From: Desulfococcus sp.
Lineage (GTDB): Bacteria > Desulfobacterota > Desulfobacteria > Desulfobacterales > Desulfosalsimonadaceae
DNA length: 5,170 bases
NCBI GenBank assembly: GCA_024641805.1
Contig: JAHECJ010000212.1
Coordinates: 1 to 5,170, forward strand
Direction of reading: 5' to 3'
The notes under the pieces were generated by a model. It saw nothing but the letters and a program-made list of their open reading frames with translations. It was not told the origin of the DNA and made no database searches. Both the position numbers and the translations under genes were made by a program. Below, piece by piece: positions 1 through 5,170 of the stretch. Position 1 is the first letter of the stretch. Every line of letters begins with the position of its first letter.

Positions 1-4
1 ACCC

Positions 5-49
5 AAAAGCAAAGAGCCGGTTTCCATAATATGGGAACCGGCTCTTTGC
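5..49 (-). terminator. Rho-independent terminator downstream of the tRNA-Ser remnant
   Basis: A near-perfect inverted repeat has arms 9-25 and 33-49: 16 Watson-Crick pairs and one T-G wobble, with a 7-nt loop at 26-32. Read on the minus strand, the GC-rich stem is followed by TTTT (the AAAA at 5-8). It starts 8 nt after the encoded CCA end of the tRNA, so it is the natural terminator of that gene. Its survival next to the tRNA 3' end suggests this side is original chromosome. The T-run is short, so efficiency is uncertain. Confidence 0.8.
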
Positions 50-56
50 ATGAAAC

Positions 57-120
57 TGGCGGAGAGACAGGGATTCGAACCCTGGGTGCAACTTTCGCCA
101 CACACTCGCTTAGCAGGCGA
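57..120 (-). tRNA. tRNA-Ser(GCU), 3' fragment only (truncated; probable attachment site)
   Basis: On the minus strand one can read the anticodon loop (110-116, CTGCTAA, anticodon GCT at 112-114), the 3' anticodon stem GCGAG (105-109), a long class II variable arm (85-104) that folds with a GAAA loop, a perfect T-arm (68-84, loop TTCGAAT), the acceptor 3' strand TCTCTCC (61-67), discriminator G (60) and encoded CCA (57-59). The long variable arm and G discriminator identify tRNA-Ser. Similarity ends near 120, inside the 5' anticodon stem. The sequence beyond has no D-arm and no GGAGAGA acceptor 5' strand, so this cannot be a working tRNA. It is best explained as the 3' half displaced when an element integrated at the anticodon loop. 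Integration itself is inferred, since no integrase or second copy is in view. Confidence 0.85.
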
Positions 121-190
121 AAAACATTTAATGTCAAGCCCTTATATCAAAGAAGGTCCTTGGAAACATTGAAGGAATTCTATCTCAAAG

Positions 191-245
191 AATCGGAGCC
201 GCTCTTAAAAAATCTCATGTATTTTTAAGAGCGGTACGATTTTTT
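191..245 (+). terminator. Rho-independent terminator with no visible upstream gene
   Basis: Arms 199-211 and 222-234 form a 13-bp perfect stem around a 10-nt loop. The stem can extend outward through AATCG (191-195) pairing with CGATT (237-241) across a small internal loop. Six T residues (240-245) follow on the + strand; the minus strand has no T-run after the stem. No + strand gene of credible size ends just before it: only 70 bp separate it from the tRNA remnant, which is on the other strand. It may be the tail of a lost gene or end a small RNA. Confidence 0.7.
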
Positions 246-379
246 ATCAATGAATACTCCATTCCCAGACTCTCAGCATTCTGCGAACACAGCTATGTCG
301 CTTTGGATAAGTAGAAATAGTCATATCGATACGGTTGGAATTGCTCATATACGTCCTGGTTTTGACAAGAATCTTTTTT

Positions 380-465
380 GGGGATACTGAGACATGGGGG
401 GATTTTTTGCCTGTGGCATTAAATTGCTATTTTAATTGCGTAGGCATGTCAGAATAACTATCCCC
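380..465. repeat. Nested imperfect inverted repeats (candidate structured element)
   Basis: Four pairs of complementary blocks nest inside one another: GGGGATA 380-386 with TATCCCC 459-465, GACAT 391-395 with ATGTC 446-450, GCCT 409-412 with AGGC 442-445, and GCATTAAA 416-423 with TTTAATTGC 431-439 (one bulge). A 13-nt bulge (396-408) interrupts the left side. The arrangement could fold into a long bulged hairpin or be the remnant of a small palindromic mobile element. It matches no structured RNA I know, and chance pairing in AT-rich DNA is possible. Confidence 0.35.
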
Positions 466-660
466 TTTCCAAGTACACATACTCCTTTTGCAGTTAGAAG
501 ATAGAGATTAGGACATTGTCTGATTTATGGGGACCACCACAAAAAGTGATGAAAATGATCAGGATACTGGTTAGGGAATTGGATAAATTTTCGATTTAAC
601 CGTTGCCTAAAATTTTGTTTTAATTGTAAATTAATTGACATAAACCCTGAAAGATTTTCC

Positions 661-680
661 ATGCTTTTTGTTAAAAGCAT
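661..680. repeat. Perfect 8-bp hairpin
   Basis: ATGCTTTT (661-668) and AAAAGCAT (673-680) are perfect complements around a 4-nt loop. The stem is AT-rich, and no run of T immediately follows on the + strand, so it is a poor terminator. It could be a protein-binding palindrome or chance. Confidence 0.4.
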
Positions 681-798
681 TTATTTACAAAGAAGGAAAT
701 GGTACAAGGTAATCGCCTTAGAGCAAAGCTGGAAAGATCTTCATGCTGGCGCACAATTCTTTCTGTATGAGCAAAATACATCATAAAACTCTGGGCAC

Positions 799-817
799 TT
801 ATTCTTAAAAAGAATAA
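799..817. repeat. Perfect 8-bp AT-rich inverted repeat
   Basis: TTATTCTT (799-806) and AAGAATAA (810-817) are perfect complements separated by AAA. The site lies about 135 bp upstream of the candidate operon promoter, so it may be an operator-like palindrome. No regulator gene is nearby, and the function is unknown. Confidence 0.35.
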
Positions 818-933
818 TATATTCACCACACCCTTCAACGGGCAAGAAATAACTCGCCCATTAATTCTGACATAGGGAGTTTAGGCTTTCTGTAGCAGCT
901 TCGGTATATCTAATGTTATATAGATTGTGTATG

Positions 934-962
934 TTGATGATATGCAGGGTACTATATATAAG
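934..962 (+). promoter_or_regulatory. Candidate sigma-70-type promoter for the glycan operon
   Basis: TTGATG (934-939, 4 of 6 consensus bases) and TATAAG (957-962, 5 of 6) are separated by the ideal 17 bp. Transcription would begin near 968-970, leaving a leader of about 55 nt before the ATG at 1023. If real, this promoter excludes the longer epimerase starts at 927 and 942. The region is rich in TATA-like strings, so a chance match is possible. Confidence 0.35.
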
Positions 963-1022
963 AAAGCACTGATACATTTTAAGAATAGAGTCGATACATT
1001 TCTGTGCCATAATCCGCACAAG

Positions 1023-2291
1023 ATGTTCGAATCTAAAGAGCATTGCCTCAAAGAATACCGGGAGATCATCGGCCGTATTTTAACTGACAATGTTATCCCT
1101 TTTTGGCTTCAAAAAACCGTTGATTCAGAAAATGGCGGATTCACGCTGAACCATTCCCTACAGGGAGTGCCTGGCGGCGCCGCAAATAGAACCATGGTCG
1201 GACAAGCGCGCATGCTCTGGTTTTTTGCCCGTGCATCCCGAACACGGTTTGCGAATTCCCATTTGGTTTTAGCCGCCCATCATGGGTATGCTTTTATGAT
1301 GGATCACCTGTGGGACCCCAAGCATGGCGGCTTTTTCTGGGAAGTCGATCACACGGGCAGGAACGTTACAGGTCCCTTCAAGCATGCGCTCGCCCAGTCT
1401 TTCGGCATCTATGCGCTCGGCGAATATGCGCGAACCTTTGAGCATGAAGAAGCAACAGAATTTGCGCGCCAGGCGTATACACTTTTGACAGAGCACCTGC
1501 GCGACAGAATCTATGGCGGATACCTGGAATGTGTAGATCGTGATTGGAGCACCTTAACCGGAACCGTTACATTATACGGGGATGCTCAGCCGGACATGAA
1601 AACCTTCAACACGCATATCCATTTACTCGAAGCGCTGTTACTGTATAACAAAATTTTGCCAGGCCCGTCGGTAAGCAGAAATATTCAGCAATTGCTGAAT
1701 GTCATAAACGGTATGGCCGGCGGCGGGGCTGTTCCGGTGTCCGTAAGTTATTTCAAACAGGATTGGCGACCGTGCGGTGAACCATATTCACAACGTGTAA
1801 ACTACGGGCATGAACTTGAAACCATCTGGCTGGAAATCGACGCACATGCTGCGCTCGATCTCCCGCTGACAAAATTTTTGCAAAACGCGCATGAAAGGTT
1901 CTGTTATGTTCTGCGCTACGGTCATGATCATAAAAACGGTGGTCTTTATGATCATGGCCCGTTCAATAAAAAGGCAAACGCACGCCATAAGGTATGGTGG
2001 CCACAGGCGGAAGCACTGCTTTGCACGCTGAAGCTCTATCAACTAACCGGAATGTCGGTATATATTAATTGCTTTGCAAAAACCTTAACATGGATTACAA
2101 CGCATCAAATTGACTGGCACGGGGGAGAATGGTTTGAACGGATTAATGAACTCGGCGCGGCATGCGGAGTCAAGGCGAGTAACTGGAAAACACCTTATCA
2201 TAACGGCCGGGCACTGATCTTGTGTGACGAACTTCTGGACTTTTTATTAGAATATGGACCACAACAGCTTGAACATGAGGCGAAAAAATAA
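1023..2291 (+). CDS. N-acylglucosamine 2-epimerase (AGE) family sugar epimerase, cellobiose 2-epimerase-like
   Basis: Probable cytoplasmic enzyme that inverts C2 of a free sugar or disaccharide through ring opening and proton transfer between histidines, on an (alpha/alpha)6 barrel. Numbered from ATG 1023 (422 aa, near the family's usual size), family signatures run in order: PFW (26-28), NGGF (37-40), GQARMLW (60-66), HGGFFW (101-106), NTHIH (196-200), GHELE (262-266), WWPQAEA (325-331) and PYHNGR (391-396). The histidines in the NTHIH, GHE and PYHNGR blocks fit the conserved active-site set. WWPQAEA and PYHNGR look more like cellobiose/mannobiose 2-epimerases than classical GlcNAc 2-epimerases. 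The frame stays open to GTG 927 and ATG 942, but those extra residues look unlike the family, and no start has a clear Shine-Dalgarno. It is the first gene of the operon and overlaps the sulfotransferase. Family assignment is firm; the substrate is unknown. Confidence 0.88.
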   Translation: MFESKEHCLKEYREIIGRILTDNVIPFWLQKTVDSENGGFTLNHSLQGVPGGAANRTMVGQARMLWFFARASRTRFANSHLVLAAHHGYAFMMDHLWDPKHGGFFWEVDHTGRNVTGPFKHALAQSFGIYALGEYARTFEHEEATEFARQAYTLLTEHLRDRIYGGYLECVDRDWSTLTGTVTLYGDAQPDMKTFNTHIHLLEALLLYNKILPGPSVSRNIQQLLNVINGMAGGGAVPVSVSYFKQDWRPCGEPYSQRVNYGHELETIWLEIDAHAALDLPLTKFLQNAHERFCYVLRYGHDHKNGGLYDHGPFNKKANARHKVWWPQAEALLCTLKLYQLTGMSVYINCFAKTLTWITTHQIDWHGGEWFERINELGAACGVKASNWKTPYHNGRALILCDELLDFLLEYGPQQLEHEAKK

Positions 2292-3294
2292 TACCCCTTT
2301 TTTTATTATCGGGTGCGCACGATCCGGTACTTCACTCTTGCTGCTCTTGCTGGACGCTCATCCACAGATTGCGATTCCCCTCGAAAGCCATATATTCACA
2401 AGATTTTATCCTTTACTGCCAATGTACGGCCCGCTCGGTATTGATAAAAACTTCAGAAAACTGGCCCGGGACATATTAAATGATGCCTGGATACGGGAGT
2501 GGCAAATTTGCGTTTCATGCGATGATTTCTGTCGAGGCGTGCGCGAAAAATCGTTTAGCGGATGTGTTGACCGGCTTTTCACGCTTTTTGCCGAGCGAGA
2601 AGGTAAGTCTCGCTGGGGAGACAAAACCCCCTCACACGTTTATTATATAAAGGAAATAAAAAAAACATTTCCGGATGCGCAGTTTATATATTTGATTCGG
2701 GATGGAAGAGATACCGCTAAATCGCTTAAAAATATCTGGTTTGCGCCATTTAACATTTATGATATCGGAATGTTATGGAATAACCATGTCGCTGCATTTC
2801 AACAGGCGAAAGCATATCTGCCCGAAAGCGATTATATCGAGGTTTTTTATGAATCCCTTGTCCGGGATACAGAAAACGAACTCGCTAGAATATTCCGTTT
2901 TCTGGGGGAAGAACCGGTCGAATCAGGCGGGCAGGTACCAGCGAGTATCCGCCTGAACTATTTCAATAAAAAGTACAGCTCGAATGCACTGTTATACCAG
3001 TCCATTACTGATCGCCAGATCGGTTCATTCCGCTCGGAACTGACCCAAAGAGAAATTGAGTTGTTTGAGACAATTGCAGGCAGACAATTGCAATCTTACG
3101 GATATAAGCTGGAAACACCAGCCTGCGCGAAATTAACCCCGAGAGAAAAAATAACAGTTGTCGGCACAAGATTCTATTCTAAATACCGGCGGCTTGGATT
3201 CAAAATATACCTTAAGGGGGAACTGCAGAGAAAAATGCGGATTTTACGGCTGTTCCTGTTTAAATTTCTTACAAAGGCCAAGGCATTTAAATGA
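2254..3294 (+). CDS. PAPS-dependent sulfotransferase family protein
   Basis: Likely transfers sulfate from PAPS to a hydroxyl or amine of a glycan or lipid-linked sugar on the cytoplasmic side of the inner membrane. Of 346 residues, GCARSGTS (20-27) is the 5'-phosphosulfate-binding loop after a beta strand, with Ala where Pro is common. WGDKTP (121-126) is the conserved block of the Sulfotransfer_3-like branch, and RDGRDTAKS (149-157) is the 3'-phosphate-binding motif. A helix with FYESLVRD (198-205) and FRFLGEEP (214-221) completes the usual fold. The last 48 residues carry 15 Lys/Arg and one acidic residue, which may dock the enzyme on the membrane. It overlaps the epimerase by 38 nt from ATG 2254 or 17 nt from ATG 2275. 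The second start gives a family-like short N-terminus, neither has a good ribosome site, and translation probably couples to the epimerase. The acceptor is not determinable. Confidence 0.88.
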   Translation: MDHNSLNMRRKNNTPFFIIGCARSGTSLLLLLLDAHPQIAIPLESHIFTRFYPLLPMYGPLGIDKNFRKLARDILNDAWIREWQICVSCDDFCRGVREKSFSGCVDRLFTLFAEREGKSRWGDKTPSHVYYIKEIKKTFPDAQFIYLIRDGRDTAKSLKNIWFAPFNIYDIGMLWNNHVAAFQQAKAYLPESDYIEVFYESLVRDTENELARIFRFLGEEPVESGGQVPASIRLNYFNKKYSSNALLYQSITDRQIGSFRSELTQREIELFETIAGRQLQSYGYKLETPACAKLTPREKITVVGTRFYSKYRRLGFKIYLKGELQRKMRILRLFLFKFLTKAKAFK

Positions 3295-4748
3295 GCCTTC
3301 GCCAGAAAACCATCTCTGGGGTATACTGGGCCGGAGCGGCCCAGTTGGTGCAGTTTACGAGCCAGTTTATCGTTACCGCGATGCTGGCACGACTGCTGCG
3401 ACCAAGCGATTTCGGTATCGTGGCCATGGCAAATGTTTTTATAAATTTGGCCGCCAGTCTCAATGACCAGGGATGGGGAAGTGCGATCATCCAGCACCCG
3501 GAAGCTTCGGATGAGCACTGCAGCTCTGTATTCTGGCTCAATGTCACTTTCAGTTTGGCCTGTATGGGGCTTTTGGTCGTTTTATCGCCGGTTGTCTCTT
3601 CATTTTATGGTCAGCCGGAGTTGGAGACTGTTTTAAGCGTCCTGACAATCAGTTTCGGTTTCGATGCATTTGTTATTGTGCAGCGGGCGATTAATATGAA
3701 GCGTCTCAATTATAAATTACTGGCGCGAATCGATATAGCCGCAGGGACAGTTGGGGGGATTGCCGGTATCGTGTGCGCGTTATGCGGTTTCGGCATCTGG
3801 AGCCTTGTTATTCAGCTGGTTGCATACAAATGCATTGCCGCGATCCTTTTATGGTCCATGACACAGTGGAAGCCGTCATTTTATTTTTCCGCCGCTAAAA
3901 TAAAGGATCTTTTCAGCTTCAGTCTGTATATGAGTGGCAACGTCATCTGCAATGTGGTGGTGAGCAATATTGATTTTTTATTAATCGGGAAATTACTGGG
4001 CGCGGAAGCACTGGGGTTTTATACGCTGGCATTCAAGTTGATGATGATGCCGGTCCGAAATATTTCCTGGATTGTTTCGAAAGTTATGTTTCCGGCATTT
4101 TCAGCAATCCAGACGAATATCGTAAAAGTTCGGGCCGGCTATCTTGCCATGGTGCGCATGGTGGCGCTTTCTGCGTTTCCGGTGGTCGGCTGTATTTTTG
4201 TTGTCGCACCTGAGTTTGTAAACGTCGTAGTCGGGAGCCAGTGGCAGTCGTCGATCATTCTCATCAGGATACTGTGTGTTCTCAGTCTGTTCAAGTCAAT
4301 CAGCATCCTGGCGGGCAATATTGCCCTCTCCCAGGGAAGAGCTGATGTTCAACTAAAAATCGCAATCATTAATATAATAGTTGTTGCAGGATCAATCGTG
4401 GCGGGCGTCCCATGGGGCATTATCGGTGCGGTTGTTTCCTTTACGATTGCAAATCTGATATGGCTGCCGGCAATGACCGCCTGGGTTCACCGGATGATTC
4501 ACCTTGCGTCGTCGGATTACTTTGGCTCCCTATACAGGCAGGGAATATATATGTTGGGGCTGGTTGTTACGGCCAGTGCGGTCAAGGCGTTTATCGCCAT
4601 GCCCGACCCGGTTGCCCTGATCGTTGTTCCGGGCATCGGATGTGCGGTTTATGGCGGCTTGGTATACTGCTTTGAATGGGGGTTTATCCAGTCGCTTTTA
4701 AAAACAAGACCCGATACCGATCAACTGAAAGGGGAGAGTGCTTCTTGA
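3291..4748 (+). CDS. Polysaccharide flippase, MOP superfamily (WzxC-like)
   Basis: Inner-membrane transporter expected to flip lipid-linked oligosaccharide from cytoplasm to periplasm for polymer assembly. The 485-aa product is strongly hydrophobic, with about 12-14 membrane segments by eye (for example 14-33, 41-57, 82-104, 147-168, 285-308, 320-343, 354-374, 375-395, 417-436 and 438-461). The N-terminus MSLRQKTISG, with LARLLRPSDFG (32-42) and the SAIIQ (64-68) and FWLN (81-84) blocks, closely follows the WzxC/colanic acid exporter and TuaB type. The size is normal. The start ATG overlaps the sulfotransferase stop in ATGA, with AAGG (3280-3283) 7 nt upstream as ribosome site, so translation is coupled. 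Gene context supports export of the sulfated glycan. An exact wzx name is withheld because the polymer is unknown. Confidence 0.92.
   Translation: MSLRQKTISGVYWAGAAQLVQFTSQFIVTAMLARLLRPSDFGIVAMANVFINLAASLNDQGWGSAIIQHPEASDEHCSSVFWLNVTFSLACMGLLVVLSPVVSSFYGQPELETVLSVLTISFGFDAFVIVQRAINMKRLNYKLLARIDIAAGTVGGIAGIVCALCGFGIWSLVIQLVAYKCIAAILLWSMTQWKPSFYFSAAKIKDLFSFSLYMSGNVICNVVVSNIDFLLIGKLLGAEALGFYTLAFKLMMMPVRNISWIVSKVMFPAFSAIQTNIVKVRAGYLAMVRMVALSAFPVVGCIFVVAPEFVNVVVGSQWQSSIILIRILCVLSLFKSISILAGNIALSQGRADVQLKIAIINIIVVAGSIVAGVPWGIIGAVVSFTIANLIWLPAMTAWVHRMIHLASSDYFGSLYRQGIYMLGLVVTASAVKAFIAMPDPVALIVVPGIGCAVYGGLVYCFEWGFIQSLLKTRPDTDQLKGESAS
4731..4747 (+). promoter_or_regulatory. Strong ribosome binding site that fixes a TTG start
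   Basis: GGGGAG (4731-4736) is followed by an 8-nt spacer and then TTG at 4745-4747, which shares bases with the flippase stop TGA (4746-4748) as TTGA. This is the best Shine-Dalgarno in the window. It decides the dehydrogenase start, because no ATG or GTG lies in that frame before the Rossmann glycine motif. Confidence 0.75.
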
Positions 4749-5170
4749 ATATTCGAGAAAATGAAATTCTGATAACGGGCGGAGGTTCGGGGCTCGGTTT
4801 TGCCCTTTCGAAAGTAATGGTAGAGCTGGGGAATAAAGTATTCATCTGTGATGTCAGCGACGACAAGGTGCTGAATGCCGTAAATCATATTCCCGGCCTT
4901 CAGGGCGTGGGCTGCGATCTCAGTAAGAGAGAGAATTACTGTGTCCTTTTCGAAGCCACATTAAAGGCATTACCTGAAGTTAATATCATAATCAACAATG
5001 CAGGTGTTTGCCAGGAACTGGATTTCACACAGGAAGTCCCGGAAGGAAGCATTAACCGGGAAGTAATGGTCAATCTCATGGCACCGCTGGAGCTAACCCG
5101 TTTATTTCTGCCATTGTTATTTAAGCGCAAATCTTCCGCAATCATAAACATATCTTCAGGCTGCGGCGTG
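4745..5170 (+). CDS. Short-chain dehydrogenase/reductase, DltE-like (partial, runs off the right edge)
   Basis: NAD(P)-dependent oxidoreductase of the classical SDR fold; the first 142 residues are present. From TTG 4745: TGGGSGLG (11-18) is the dinucleotide-binding glycine motif after beta-1. Asp36 at the end of beta-2 suggests NAD(H) preference. CDLS (57-60) is the adenine-contact block, NNAG (84-87) is invariant in SDRs, Asn110 is the structural catalytic Asn, and INISSG (134-139) holds the catalytic serine (138). The Tyr-x-x-x-Lys pair lies beyond the window. The wording around NNAG and NLMAPLELT resembles the COG3967/DltE group, whose true reaction is poorly known. The frame is open throughout. 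It overlaps the flippase stop by 4 nt and has a strong ribosome site, so it belongs to the operon. It may oxidise or reduce a sugar or lipid precursor; that is inference. Confidence 0.88.
   Translation, partial: MNIRENEILITGGGSGLGFALSKVMVELGNKVFICDVSDDKVLNAVNHIPGLQGVGCDLSKRENYCVLFEATLKALPEVNIIINNAGVCQELDFTQEVPEGSINREVMVNLMAPLELTRLFLPLLFKRKSSAIINISSGCGV

Larger units (their letters stand above)
246..933. other. AT-rich non-coding stretch
   Basis: Nearly 0.7 kb is visibly richer in A and T than the genes to its right and holds no recognisable protein or RNA gene. Open frames here are short, lack a convincing ribosome binding site and show no family motif. The longest credible one starts with ATG at 661 and codes for 41 residues (stop at 784-786). 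Structure is limited to inverted repeats at 380-465, 661-680 and 799-817. The stretch could be the decayed border of a genomic island plus the regulatory leader of the operon. Confidence 0.6.

Noticed and set aside
109..137. Minus-strand TTGACA (132-137) as a replacement promoter for the tRNA fragment
   Set aside because: The -10 position would fall on GCTAAG inside the anticodon region, a poor match, and the fragment could not form a functional tRNA.
31..228. 65-aa + strand reading frame containing GIRTL and THSLSRR
   Set aside because: It is the antisense of the tRNA-Ser remnant and its terminator. The GIRTL/SLSRR wording is the well-known false protein produced by reading tRNA-Ser genes backwards.
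362..389. Possible promoter from TTGACA (362-367) and GATACT
   Set aside because: The spacer is only 15 bp, the -10 match is 4 of 6, and no gene or RNA follows.
414..427. Possible sigma-54 promoter (TGGCAT...TTGCT)
   Set aside because: The spacing between GG and GC is 9 nt instead of the required 10, and no gene starts at a suitable distance.
519..537. Segment TGATTTATGGGGACCACC, reminiscent of some insertion sequence ends
   Set aside because: No matching inverted end and no transposase fragment is visible in the window, so an insertion sequence cannot be supported.
635..663. Perfect TTGACA at 635-640 as a promoter
   Set aside because: The sequence 17 bp downstream (TCCATG) does not resemble a -10 box.
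148..696. Direct repeat CAAAGAAGG at 148-156 and 688-696
   Set aside because: Nine bases with no extended similarity around either copy; expected by chance in A-rich DNA.
861..1090. Two minus-strand frames of 60-69 aa upstream of the epimerase
   Set aside because: They overlap each other and the start of the epimerase gene, have no motifs and no convincing ribosome site.
3174..3547. Overlapping frames of 86-114 aa around the sulfotransferase/flippase junction on both strands
   Set aside because: They are shadows of two genes that have clear family motifs in their own frames.

Overview
The window looks like bacterial chromosome with one end of a polysaccharide gene cluster on the + strand, preceded by about 0.9 kb of AT-rich non-coding DNA and a broken tRNA gene. 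The tRNA remnant encodes its own CCA end, the genes are tightly packed with Shine-Dalgarno signals, and the flippase resembles the WzxC group. These points fit a free-living, probably Gram-negative bacterium, perhaps a proteobacterium. The sequence alone does not fix the taxon.

Layout. Positions 5-120 hold, on the minus strand, the 3' part of a tRNA-Ser(GCU) gene with an encoded CCA, followed by its own terminator hairpin. The acceptor 5' strand and D-arm are missing, and homology stops inside the anticodon stem. This is what remains when an element integrates at the anticodon loop of a tRNA gene. The orientation places any such element to the right, where the glycan genes are. A + strand terminator at 191-245 has no visible gene to serve. 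From 246 to about 930 no convincing gene is visible, only several inverted repeats. A candidate promoter lies at 934-962.

Four + strand genes follow without a gap: an AGE/cellobiose 2-epimerase family sugar epimerase (to 2291), a PAPS-dependent sulfotransferase (2254-3294), a WzxC-like MOP-family polysaccharide flippase (3291-4748), and a DltE-like short-chain dehydrogenase (from 4745, running off the right edge). Each gene overlaps the next: 38 or 17 nt, then 4 nt (ATGA), then 4 nt (TTGA). They are therefore almost certainly one translationally coupled operon.

Inferred joint role: making and exporting a surface glycan that is probably sulfated. The epimerase would adjust a sugar at C2, the sulfotransferase would add sulfate from PAPS, the flippase would move lipid-linked sugar across the inner membrane, and the dehydrogenase would modify a precursor. 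No glycosyltransferase, polymerase or PAPS-synthesis gene is in view, so the rest of the pathway must lie to the right or elsewhere. All functions come from reading motifs by eye, not from a database search.
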